64,000 nt of DNA. It comes from Marsupella aquatica. Lineage: Eukaryota; Marchantiophyta. The notes under the pieces were generated by a model, which saw only the letters and a list, made by a program, of their open reading frames with translations, did not search any database and was not told the DNA's origin. The DNA is taken from assembly GCA_973895155.1 (NCBI GenBank), contig OZ316892.1, positions 11,408,001 through 11,472,000 on the forward strand, written 5' to 3'. This document shows, piece after piece, positions 11,466-22,177 of the stretch. A program made the translations under genes and the position numbers. Positions within the stretch are counted from its first letter, which is position 1. Every line of letters begins with the position of its first letter.

Positions 11466-11732
11466 GAAGGTGCAAACTGAAGGTAGTATCCAGCAGAATG
11501 AATAACTTTTATACATCAGAACATAGTGAATGCAACTTGCTTTTTATTCATAAATGTTTCCAGTACAAGTTGCAAGTTGAGTTGTGACCTTGCAGTGTAG
11601 ATGTATCATGGACCTCCTTGCCTTCCAGTGAAGCTACATTGTATCTGAAGCTACCTCAAGCTACATTGCATCTAAAGACCACTGAAGCTACCACAAAAAT
11701 GGCTTAGTACCACACGGGAAGGGCGTCCACGC
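11466..11732. other. Short spacer of GAAGCTAC repeats
   Basis: Downstream (3') of the minus-strand mosaic gene. It contains several copies of GAAGCTAC(A/C) at about 11620-11700. No gene is seen. Confidence 0.4.
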
Positions 11733-14700
11733 TCAGTCAGCATATTGGGAAGGGTGCAAGAGTTGGTCAATAACCTCCCTGAATGTATCTTGTGAAGCAA
11801 TCATTTGGGAGTCATGCAAAAGTTGTGATGGCCCAAATGTGTCTACATTGTCACCATCACCTAGTGGGATTTCATGCAAGGGAGTTGGTCGAGTAGAAGG
11901 TGCACCTCTTCCTCTCCCTTGCCCCTCCCCTCTACTTGTCGAGCTTTTACTTCGCTTTTGCTTGCCTCTCAGTGCTCTATCTTCAACTTCTGATGTTGCT
12001 AAGTCATCATCTTCAGGGTGCAAAAACAAAACTTTTGTTTTGGGGTTGACTGCCAATAGAGGAACAACCTGCAATGCCTGGCTCATACCCTTGCTTGATT
12101 TAGAGGCCTCCTTCCTCTTCCTTGAGACAGGAACAAGTACTAAGGACAAAGCAACTCCTCCTTGTGGTACCTACAACCCACAAAGACATTAGAATACATG
12201 GACAAAGAGGTATTCACATTCCACAATGAAGCAGAGGAATTTTGCTGTTGCACCCTTAGGCATACCTATGAGGAGTTCGTAGCCGGTGCAGGGCCTGGTG
12301 TTGGCACTGGTATAGGGGCTGGTGCTTCTGCTGGTCTTGGTGTAGGGGCATGTGCTAGTGGTGGTCCAGGGATATCGGCAGGTGCACGTGTTGGTGTTGT
12401 TACAGGGGCAGGGGCTGAGTGTTCATTTGTTGGGATAGGGGTTGGGGTAGGTGCAAGGGATTGCTCCACCAAATTTCCCTTTCCTTTTCGCCTTTTGCTT
12501 GCTTTTTCCCGTTGTTGCCCTTCCTACAATCCAAAGCAACATCAAAAGACATTGACAAAGAGGTATTCACATTACTCAACAATTGGACGTCGCTGATGAG
12601 AAGGAATTCAATTATGTGGCCTAAGACACAAAGGCGTACCTTGGAGGGGATGGTTGCTGGTACTGGGATTGCTAGTGCCACTGGTGCTGAGGACATTGCT
12701 GACACATCCCTTCCCCTTTGTCTTCCTCCCTACAATGAACAAAATTATTAATTGACATAGAAGACAGTGAGGGTTGTGTATTCACTCCTTGCAAAGCAGT
12801 TTGATAAGGAAATTAGCCTGGTACATGAAGACATACCTGGGAGGGGTTGCTTGTCGGTGCCGGTGCTGCTGCTGGTTTTGGGGGCACCGCTGATACACCC
12901 CTTCCCCTTCTACTTCCTCTCTACAATGGAGAATATTATTAACTGACTTGAATACACCGAGGGTTGTGTATTTAACCCCTGCAAAGTAATATGGATAGAA
13001 AGGAATGTGGCCTTGTACAAGAAGGCAAACCAGGCTGACCTATATCAAATTTCTTTCCCGTGCACGGGCTAGAATGAAGAAATTGCAGTGCACGCAAAAG
13101 ACAATTAGGGTGATGTATTCAAACTTCCAAGTAAGTGCTTTTGAGACTTACAATCTGTGGTGTGAGGGCTGGTGCTGGTGATTCCACTGCTGCAACCCCT
13201 CCAGGAGCCCTTTCGCTTCGTCTCTAGAATGAAGACATTGCAGTGCACACCAAAGACAATGAGGCAGATGTATTCAGACATTGAAAAGCATTGCAAACAA
13301 ATGTTTTTACCAAAAACACAAAGGCAAACCTGGGAGTGAAAAGACATTGGGGTTGAAGTATGAAGGCTAGATTGCAATTGCATGACTTCCAAGTAAGCAC
13401 TTCTGAGACTTACAATCCGTGGTACGAGGGTTGGTGCTGGTGATTCCACTGCTACAACCCCTCCACTTGCCCTTCCGCTCCCGTCTCTAGAATGAAGAAA
13501 TGCAGTGCACGGCAAAGACAATGAGGCAGTTGTATTCAGACATTGCAAAGCATTGCAAACATATGTTTTTACAAAAAACACAAAGGCAAACCTGGAAGGG
13601 GTTTGCTGACATTGGAGGGGATGGTGCTGCTTTTTGTACTGGGGATGGGGACTCCAGTGGTACACCCCTTCCCCTTCGTCTTTGTCCCTACAATATATGA
13701 AATGAATGCTTAGGGGAGTGAAAAGACATTGGGGTTTAAGTATTCAGACTAGATTGCAATTGAATGACTTCCAAGTTTGCACTTTAGAGACTTACAATCT
13801 GTGGTGCAGGGGCTGGTGGTGGTGGTCGTGCTGCTGCTATATATTGGTACCGACTCTAATAGTACAATCTGTGGTGCAATGGCTGGTGGTGCTGGTGCAA
13901 GTGGTGGTAAGGACTTTGAGACTAATATACACGGTACAAGGGCTGGTGCTGTTGCTGCGACTGGCGCTATGAAGTCTGGGAGTAGAGTCTCTGGTGTAGG
14001 GGTTGGTGATGCTACGAACTCTGAGATAGTCTCTGATACTACTCCTTCCTGCAATGAACACAAGGAGCATCCAAATACAATGAGGCTCATGTATTCACAA
14101 TTTGCAAAGAATTTCCAAAAGTAATTGAAGCAAAGAAACAAAGACTGACCTGGAGGGGATAGCCGTCCTCTCCCTCTCCATAGGCGTAAAGAATATTTTG
14201 GAGGCTTGAAACCAAGTGACACTGTTGTGAAAAGTTGAGTCCTTGTTCATGAACATCCTGAATAGGATTTTCAATGGGATTCTGAACAGGATGGTCAATA
14301 GGATCCTGAATAGGATCATGAATAGGATCATGAATAGGATGCTCAATAAGATGGTCTAAATCTTCAACATGAGAAGGATTCTGATGATTATTGTCTTCAT
14401 CATCCTGAACAGGATGGTCAATAGGATCCTGAACAGGATGGTCAATAAGATCCTGAACAGGATGGTCAATAAGATGGTCTAAATCCTCAACATGAGAAGG
14501 ATTATGATGATCATTGTCTTCATCATCCTGAACATGAGAAGGAACCTCAATAGGATCTTGTACAAGAAGCGGGTCCTCAACTGAAGTATTGAGGACATGT
14601 TCAGATACAACGTTTGGCTCATTTGGCTGTTGATCAGCATCATTTAGCAACAGACCCCACTTCTCACGCCCAGGCTCATAATCGCTATTGTCAGACGTGT

Positions 14701-14832
14701 CCTCCCACTCTTCATTTAGTCCAGCCTGCACATGGTTCAGAAAATATGATGAGAATGTACAAACAATAAGCAAAGATTGCAAGAAGTAAAATAAGAAGGT
14801 CATACCTCTATTCGTGCAGCTTCAGTGGTCAT
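11733..14832 (-). pseudogene. Mosaic MULE gene with duplicated Ala/Pro mini-exons
   Basis: I do not recognise a family. Splice signals suggest about 11 exons on the minus strand: 14805-14832 (start MTTEAARIE), 14150-14725, 13866-14048, 13796-13856, 13592-13687, 13414-13486, 13152-13223, 12837-12920, 12640-12729, 12266-12523 and 11733-12170. The 192-codon second exon is acidic and carries DPIDHPVQ-type octapeptide repeats. Several mini-exons of 60-100 bp share a pattern: an R-rich start (RRGRGVS), an Ala/Pro core (PAPAPAP-like), then NPSQ or APQI before the GT donor. The last exon is basic (SRKRKEASKSSKG, KQKRSKSSTSRG), suggesting nuclear location. The 12266-12523 exon ends in an in-frame TAG exactly where its sister exon ends in CAG. 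One mini-exon of 73 bp breaks phase. Exon borders are inferred by eye. Confidence 0.5.
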
Positions 14833-14904
14833 GCCCCGACCTTTGTATTCCTGCAGCAAATTGTTAGTGGCTGCACTAGAAGAATCCGAGGTGAACTGAG
14901 ACCG

Positions 14905-15200
14905 CAATATGTGACTCATTTTGGCTGATGTGACTTCATTGTGACTCAACGTGACTTGACCCACGCTGTGACCCTTGGAGTTGCAAAAGTTGAGACCAAA
15001 AAATGGAAGTCACTATTGATACTGGGCTTTGCAACTTGCTTGATACCCATTTGTGACTGATCTGTGACTTTCTTGTGGAGTCTAGCCTTGTTTCGACGTG
15101 ACTGCAATATGACTTCAGCGAGTCACATCGTAAGTCACATACATGACTTACCCGCATTCAACAACGACTAGCGTGTGACCATTTAGTGTCACAGGAGAGA
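14905..15200. promoter_or_regulatory. Cluster of TGTGACT / AGTCACA motifs
   Basis: About 14 copies of (T/C)GTGAC(T/C) or near variants occur on both strands within about 300 bp, for example TGTGACTC at about 14911, TGTGACTT at 14929, CGTGACTT near 14950, TGTGACTG and TGTGACTT near 15055, and AGTCACA twice near 15125. The cluster lies just upstream of the mosaic gene start at 14832 and downstream of the Transposase_24-like gene. A binding-site array is inferred from density and position only. Confidence 0.5.
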
Positions 15201-15728
15201 CCAATGGAGATCCTGGCCCGCGTCACACAACAGAACCATTTGGGACTCTATATACTCATGTTTATAACTAATAAGGTTCACATGCAAGTTATAACCATGA
15301 CTAATGAACACAGAGGGACAGTTCATAAGGAGAGAGAGAACTCGACATTACAATACATAGAAACCTGATGTTCTAACTTTAGAAATATAACACATTGAAT
15401 ACAAGAAATGAACATAGCATGAATGACATCCACATGAAACAAAGCATCATATAAGCAGATCCTACATAAAACATTCATAAGAATTAAACACAATCACAAT
15501 CTTGCTAAAAAATGAAGATCATTTGAATTCCAATGGAATAGTTTACAATGTGATCAATGTAATTCAGACAAAACAGGAACTCATAATTGATGACTGCAGG
15601 ATGAGATAACTGAAAGCACATGCATGATACTATGAATCTCCAAGAGGACATGATTCTTGTACTGCTTCTTGACATCTAAAATCTACATAACATGACTCAC
15701 ACTACAAACAAATAATGGCATGACATTG
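15201..15728. other. MULE intergenic spacer
   Basis: AT-rich sequence between the two minus-strand MULE genes, probably including the 3' UTR of the upstream one. No coding exon, RNA gene or clear repeat is seen. Confidence 0.4.
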
Positions 15729-18700
15729 TTATGGATCCTCTATGAACTTGCTTGGCCATAATACCAAAGAACCTGCAGCATCTCCAAGTGTCTTTTGAGG
15801 AGGATCATCATTTGTGTTTGGAATGGGAAGGACAGCTTTAGGTTTCACTAGTAATGTGACTAACACTATTGAATAACCTGGGGGAATCCTCTTGCCATGG
15901 AACGTTGTGGAACCAACCTGCACTCTGCCAAATCCTACTCGTGTTCCACTCTCATCAACAGCTAACAAGCCACTTTGTCCCTCAGCATTAGGTGCTTTCC
16001 CCACTTCCACCTTAGATCTTTCTGCCAGCACCGTTCTTGGAGGTTTGTATGAAACCTTTGACGTGGCTCTGCTCCCACCAACAGACTTGCTTCGTGTGCG
16101 CATGCTTCCTCTCTTCACAGTAGTGAAGCTAGGCTCAGTAGGTTCCTCTGTTAGGACTGTCACAGTAGCAGGTTCATCACCTAGGAGTGTCATACCAACT
16201 AACTCTTTGGTTGGATTTATCTCAACAAGAGGCACACCTGTCATTGAGAATGATACATTCTGCAAATCATTTATCTCTGCAATGGAGTCAAGATCTACAT
16301 AGCATGAATCTGGCTCAATGGTATCATTGTCATGCTTGCTGATATCCTCATTTGCCCCAACATTGATATCATCCACTCCCTTGCCAATGTCATCCTCATC
16401 CAAACATGGTTGACTGCCCTCTGTCAAACAAGTTGCTTGTACAGACTGCAACTTTGTTGCCTCTAAATTACAGCGAGTATTTGCCAGGTTCTCATACTTC
16501 TTCTCTGTAGCACCTGTCTTATTCTCTATGGACACAACAACCACAATATATGTTACTGAAAATAACACATTCAACAAACAATGTCAATTCAAACTATACA
16601 TTTAATAATCATATCCCACACAGTTGTAAAGGCCTTACCTTCAAGCCTACATGTCGTTGGCATGCCAGAAGAGTGCATCGACTTTGCCACCTCAAGTGGT
16701 GATGGTGGAACTCCTGCAGAATTGGAATCAATTTTATCTCTCACCGACACAACAGCTTCCATTAATGTCTTGAAGTTCAAATGGAACAAGTCAGTCAATG
16801 AATTCAAACGTTCATTGATCTCTGGAAGACATGTTTCGACAGCCTTCAAACGACCACTTATCTTTGTAAGTGAAGATCCACCTCCCTACATGACACAGGG
16901 GTATAGGTTCAATCACTCCATATGAAATGTTGGGCAATATATGCACAATCAATGTTATATACAGTGTACACCTGAAATTCAACGCAGGTCATTCAATTAC
17001 CAATCAGAACTCATATAACTTACATGCTTGGAGGATTCAGATGCACCCTCTTGAGCCCGGGTGTTCACAATTTCAGCCCTCAACTCTTCTTTTGAAGGGC
17101 TTTGCCCCAATTGGGCTTTCTGCACATGCATGGCAAACACAAGTTATCGATCAATATTCAGGGAACGTACACTAAAAAACAAAGTTTACACGTATGGGTT
17201 TACACTAAAAAATAGTACATAGTGTAGCATAAATTACATAGCTAGGCCATTCATTCTTACCAAACGTTTAGCTGTCGGTGCAGTGCCGGTCCTTCCTGTC
17301 AGATTAGGGTTCTGAACACTCAACCTGGCCTCGGTCATTTGTGAACTCTTCTTTTTCGAAGCATCTGTTACAAAATAAGCTACTAACCTTGCCCATACTT
17401 TATCATCACAACTGGCTGGTGGAGGCATATCTGGCTTCTCCCCACCTTCCTTCCAAGCCTTATGCATTCTCCACGTACCTCTCTTGCTTGATGATTTTAC
17501 CTGCTGTACTCTCTAGGCAACCTATGTCCACGCCATCATCACTGCCCACATAATTCCATTTGCCAGCAACATTTTCACATACAGTCTTCCAATCTTTTGG
17601 ATGCTGTTTTTTAAAATTAATAACACTCACATCAAACCAACGCAATACTTCAGCTTTCAAATCAGCATGCCATCGGTTCTTGCGAGGACACTCATCATCC
17701 ACCCATTGTCTCTCATTCAACTTTACGTTCCCTTTCTTTGTCACCTCCCCTCGTGCACTGCTCTCGGTAGTACTGGGCGTTGTATTGGCCACCCCTTGAT
17801 TCACCCTACCTGGGGTTCTGAAGCCACCTGGGAAAATACAATGCCATTCATGCTTGAGAACTACATACAGCAGAATGGATGATAGCCACATTCAATGCTT
17901 CACTTCAAGAAAAATTCTTCAAACTCACATACCTGTAGCTCTGCCTGTAGATGCCTGTGCAGGGACTGCACTCTAGAATTGTTGCGACCCTGGACCACCT
18001 GTCCAGCCTAGTACAGGGGCCGGATGATGTCACTTTCTAGGTATGTGTGTGCAAACAGATGTACTGAAAACTAAGTACAAACTGTAGGAAAACAACTGAA
18101 CATTCACCGACATACCTGGCCCCCTTCCGTGCTGCATCTGCATAGGGGCATTAGTGAATACTTGAGTCGATGGTTCGACTGTCCAACCTGCACACATACA
18201 TTTTCTATCATTATACATGTGCAGAATCCCCCCCACGTGAATGGACTCCAGATATAATGAGTTATTCCATTGCTAACAAGATCAGATATTACCTGCCCCT
18301 CTTCCAGCGTTTGTAGGTACTGTATTTTGATATCCCTGCCAATTACCTTCACCACCTTCCCAACCTTGTTCATTCCACGACCCACCACCATCCTCCCAAC
18401 TTGGTTCAACCCATGTCTGTCCTTGTGGACATTGGAACTGATCATTACCAGCATTTGCCCATTCAGGTTGGGCAGAATCTGCATGCAATGGCAGGTGGAC
18501 AGAATTTCATCTTGTCTGAATCCAATACATCCCAAACAATGTCAAAAATTGATATGCAGTCTGAAATTCAGGAGTACCATGCCTTCACAAAGAACTGGCA
18601 TATAGATATATACTCACATCCCCATGGTTGAGGTGGACGTCCATACCCACGAGACTGTGGGTTTGGACCTGTTGTGGCTATGCTGACAGGCTTTTGCTCT

Positions 18701-19558
18701 TCTTTCCACTCCATGTAATCTTGGTATGCAGCTTCAAAGTCAACTTCTTTGGGGCCATGCTTCCACTGCAAAAGCGCTTTTTTCTGAGCCAAGTAATTCA
18801 AGGCATTTGAAATGAGAGCATCTTGAATAGTTTCAAACTGCATCAGCTCAAGAGGTTGCACCTCCACATCCGGCCGGGGGAAAATGCATGGCAGAACACC
18901 ACAATCTAGTTGAAGTGCCTGCAACTTGCGATCTCTAGGTAGAACTACCAGCAATTCTCGGATTGAAGCAACCCAGCAACATAGAATAGGAGTAATTACA
19001 GCAGCTGACACAGAGTCTTGCAACGTCTCATACACATTGTCATCCAACAAGGATGACCAACCATTTGGCTGCCCTCCACGTATGTATACTTCCTTGATGA
19101 CACGAATGAGCAATGATTTTGCAGGAACAAGTGGTTGATCTGCAGCAACACCATACTTCTTCTTTAGCATTGTCTTCTTCCGCAACTTTGTCTGTCTCCA
19201 TCGAAGTCGCACAGTAGATCAAAGCTAGTTCCAAGAGGCCTCATTGTTGTCCTTCCTCGCATTTGGCCCATGGCCCTTATGTTTCTTGGCAATCCGAGTG
19301 GAGAAGTCGGATTTTGAATACAACCAAGGTTGGCCCGCCTCCAATAATGTAGGTGGCAACTCCAATTTGTGTGTGACGTCCATGTGGGTTTGGAAACCAG
19401 CAAAGGAAGAGAATGACCAAGGCTTGTGAGCACCAGAATGACCAAGGCTTGTGAGCACCAGCTATGCAGACAAACACATGCTTGCCTTCAGCATCAACAC
19501 GATGTTGGAAGTGATTCTCTTCCTCTCCTACCTGAATTTTTCTCATTCGTGGCGCCAT
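15729..19558 (-). pseudogene. Transposase_24-like (Ptta/En/Spm type) gene in the MULE
   Basis: Inferred exons on the minus strand: 18618-19558 (start MAPRMRKIQV), 18293-18516 (Trp/Gly/Gln-rich), 18116-18187, 17933-18007, 17261-17827, 17024-17119, 16639-16885 (helical, coiled-coil-like) and 15729-16525 (stop after KFIEDP). The 17261-17827 and 17024-17119 exons resemble the plant Transposase_24 (Ptta/En/Spm) domain: WFDVSVINFKKQHPKDW, then HKAWKEGGEKPDMPP, then VWARLVAYFVTD..KKKS, then SKEELRAEI. The last exon resembles the tail of those proteins (VGFGRVQ, then RIPPGY, then LGDAAGSLVLWP). Defects: a 25-bp tandem duplication in exon 1 (19411-19460), TAG at 19225 and a TGA two codons later, and a frameshift near 17462. 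It converges with the transposase gene. A role in transposition is inferred only from its location. Confidence 0.6.
19411..19460 (-). repeat. 25-bp perfect tandem duplication in MULE gene exon
   Basis: GAATGACCAAGGCTTGTGAG plus CACCA occurs at 19411-19435 and again, identically, at 19436-19460. Because 25 is not a multiple of three it shifts the frame of the Transposase_24-like gene. With one copy the protein would run on past GAHKPWSF. Confidence 0.92.
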
Positions 19559-19779
19559 GGAAACTGAGCTTGAACCCCCTTGAACCTTGGTTGGGCTCAA
19601 AATCAAACCCAACCTCTCCAGCCTATGACCTTGACATTTGTCCTATACTGCTTTGCACTCGTTAATGGATAGGATTCAACTGCCATATGGAAACAGTCCC
19701 TGCACTGTTATCCACGTAATATTGAAACTATACAGTGCCAGAACTGGAAGAGATGGATGTGATGGTGCTAAAAAATTGC

Positions 19780-20480
19780 AGAATGCAAGAGACATTCAGG
19801 TAATGGTATTCTGCGCATCAACATGATGCAAAAAAAATGCAGGAAACAGTATGTTGGGCTACATTGACGGACAATCCTCCTTTGGAAGAAGCAAAGAGGG
19901 AGATACTCTCACCAAAACAAAACAACCCATCAATGTTTGCAACAAGAGCACAACAAGAGGCAATTTTGATGATAGCTGGACCAAACCAAGAAGAGAACAG
20001 GTTCAGATATAAGCAAAACTAGAACACACGGATGTCCTGGTATTCAAACAGGGCAGGAGAACTCATACTTAGGCAAAAAGAGCTGAAATCATACCTAATG
20101 CTTCGACCAAGAAACAAATACAGGCGGGTTCAAGTGGGATAGAGATTAATCCCTGTCGTGAAGTCCACTTTGCCTAAAGCTCGCAGGCAACTATGCAGCA
20201 GAACCGGAGTACACGGATTTCATGGTGACAAAAATGCACAAGAACAAGGAGACTTTGCAAATGATCTTAACTAATCTAATGCAAATATGAACAATGTAGA
20301 TTGAAGAACTTACGACGAGAAGGCAAAGATAATGCAGGAGACGTCATTCATGTTATGGTATGCATGATTAAACAGTTTCTTGGGCTACATTGGCGGGCGG
20401 ACAATCCTCCATACCTTATTGAAGAACAGCAAAGGGAGACACTCTCACCAATCCAAAACCCACCAACAATCTGGTAGGCG
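19780..20480. repeat. Subterminal direct repeats of the MULE
   Basis: Two imperfect copies lie at about 19795-19945 and 20335-20475. Shared words include GGGCTACATTG.CGG, GACAATCCTCC, GAAGAA..AGCAAAG and GGGAGA.ACTCTCACCAA. No coding exon is evident between 19559 and 20736. These may be duplicated 5' flank or promoter of the minus-strand gene, or subterminal transposase sites. Confidence 0.6.
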
Positions 20481-20735
20481 CTACAATGTGAAAGAAATCT
20501 TGCAGAATGGGGTGAATGAACGCTACTCGATCCTAGCAGTGGGCCAAGACTCAGACCTCGCACTCTCCTTTGGCATCGATCAATGAAATGTGCACACAAT
20601 CAAAGCATGAACCTCCCAAAAATCGCCAGCCGCCAGCAGCAAACGACGCCTCACCTCCATAAACCACGAAGACGCAGTCCCCTCTGTAAAACAACAAAAA
20701 ACTATCGATCCCACCCTCGACAAATGACGGTCGCA

Positions 20736-21078
20736 CTTGACCCTAAACCGCACCCCGACAATGTGCGCCCTAAAACAGAAATTTTGTTGAAGACATAAAC
20801 CATGATGTATTCACGCTCATAAGGGACCATAGTGCGAGAACGCAAAACCGCGTAGTTGCGGCCCGACTGCAGTGGAGTCACGTGGTTGACTGCGGGAGGC
20901 GACCCTGCATGGTGGCATGGCTCCCAACTGTGCAGTAAGGCCTTTACACGGGGGAAACTGCCTTACACGGGAGAAAAGGGTACGGGCCATAATGAGGGGG
21001 CTGATTGGGGCAAAAAAGTTTGGAGGGGGCTGATCAAGTAAAGTTTCTCCTGGAGGGGGTCTATTGAGCATATCCCTC
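20736..21078 (-). repeat. MULE right terminal inverted repeat (343 bp)
   Basis: Reverse complement of the left TIR, with about 20 extra bases where a CCCGTGTAA-containing stretch is duplicated (around 20945-20975). It ends CATATCCCTC at 21078, directly followed by the TGAGAATGAC target duplication. Confidence 0.95.
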
Positions 21079-21088
21079 TGAGAATGAC
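21079..21088. other. Right target-site duplication of the MULE
   Basis: Exact copy of TGAGAATGAC found at 5060-5069. Confidence 0.95.
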
Positions 21089-21389
21089 CGAGAAGATTCC
21101 AGTATATGATTCATGATCGGTGGAGCTACAAGATTCCATATTGCTGGTTGTAGGATTCATGACCCAGGTTCCAAGACTTGTTGACTCTTCTTTGCTTGCT
21201 CGTGAACAGCAAGGAGTGCTTGAAAAAGCAAAGGTCTCCTTTAAGGGAGTTGTCTTAAATAAATGCCTGAGGGTTTTTCTTTGGACAATTCCATACAATT
21301 CCCAACACGAGAGTACTTTGATTTCCTTCGAGTCATGACCAATTTTGTAGAAAAATTAGTGTCAGGTCCAATACAGAGGCTTTTATTTT

Positions 21390-21692
21390 CAATTGGCTAG
21401 GGGATTTGCTGGAACTGAGAGGTCCCAGGTTCAATCCCTCCCTCCACACACTAGGATGTGGAGGGTATATGTGTGTGGGTGGGATGGGTTTTGTGGGTAG
21501 TGGATTGGAGATCTGATTATCTGCTCGGCCCCTGGTAGTTCACTTTGTGGCCCTGATTTAATCCTCTCTCCTTCCTGGTGCGGGTCCCTATCGGATCCGT
21601 TGGGGCTCACCCTGGTCTGGGTTCCCTACAGAAAAACTGTCACATTGGGATGGGGGGAGTCTAATTGTATTTCCTCCCCATTTCCGTTCAAG
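21390..21692 (+). mobile_element. tRNA-derived SINE (family 2, ~300 bp)
   Basis: A 303-bp insertion is flanked by a 17-bp target duplication ACAGAGGCTTTTATTTT at 21373-21389 and 21693-21709. Near its left end are an A-box-like TGGCTAGGGGATTTGCTGG and a consensus B box GGTTCAATCCC (21428-21438). The body is unlike SINE family 1. No protein frame is present. Confidence 0.75.
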
Positions 21693-21826
21693 ACAGAGGC
21701 TTTTATTTTGACAATTCTTTACAATTGTCAAGACGGATCCCAAGACAGGAATATTTTATGTTGCTTTGAGTCATATGCATTTTTAAAATAGTAGTGTCAA
21801 GTCAAATAAGTATTGTCGAGTGCGTT

Positions 21827-22021
21827 CTCTCTATATATAGCATGTTCATGACTATTTTGACTTATCCAAAAGAATTGAAAGAGTCATTATAAGAGTCCAT
21901 GTGAGGAAAGAGTTCATGTGAGGATCTCTCTATATAGCATGTTCATGACTATTTTGACTTATCGAGAAGAATTGAAACAATGATTATAATAGTTCATGTG
22001 AGTAAAGAGTTCATGTGAGGA
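21827..22021. repeat. ~98-bp direct duplication
   Basis: CTCTCTATATA.AGCATGTTC begins two adjacent copies, 21827-21925 and 21926-22021, about 90% alike. Both end in TTCATGTGAGGA. No coding content. Confidence 0.85.
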
Positions 22022-22177
22022 GACATTTTAATTTCACTAGTTTATGAAAGGCAAGTATTGAAAGAATGATTATAAGAAAAGTTAATGAAAACTCCATACC
22101 TTTTTAAAAGTGAGAGGTACACTACTTTCTAAGTGAGACAATTGCATTAATTGGAATGTACTACTGTCTTCCCTGAA

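Larger units (their letters stand above)
5070..21078. mobile_element. Complete 16-kb Mutator-like element (MULE)
   Basis: The element is bounded by long terminal inverted repeats, both starting GAGGGATATGCTCAATAGAC, and by a perfect 10-bp target-site duplication TGAGAATGAC (5060-5069 and 21079-21088). MULEs typically make 8-11-bp, most often 9-bp, duplications and often have long TIRs, so the structure fits. Inside are a mudrA-type transposase (5835-9400, plus), an RNase H1 N-domain gene (10029-10613, plus), a mosaic gene (11733-14832, minus) and a Transposase_24-like gene (15729-19558, minus). The plus and minus units converge on a tandem array at 10811-11465. Every unit carries at least one in-frame stop or frame break, so this copy is probably no longer autonomous, although its ends look intact. 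Confidence 0.93.

Noticed and set aside
10625-11505. Long overlapping open frames on both strands with repeated KWLLEAKYPV and GKWWMLWVLEDIV units
   Set aside because: They are translations of the 114-bp tandem array in several frames; no start context or domain supports a protein.
12419-12705. Other-frame open frames over the mosaic gene
   Set aside because: Splice signals and exon-to-exon similarity support the minus-strand Ala/Pro frame instead.
14087-14803. Signal peptide or membrane segment at the start of the minus-strand frame (MTFLFYFLQSLLIVCTF)
   Set aside because: That part lies in the intron 14726-14804; the spliced start is the MTTEAARIE exon at 14832.
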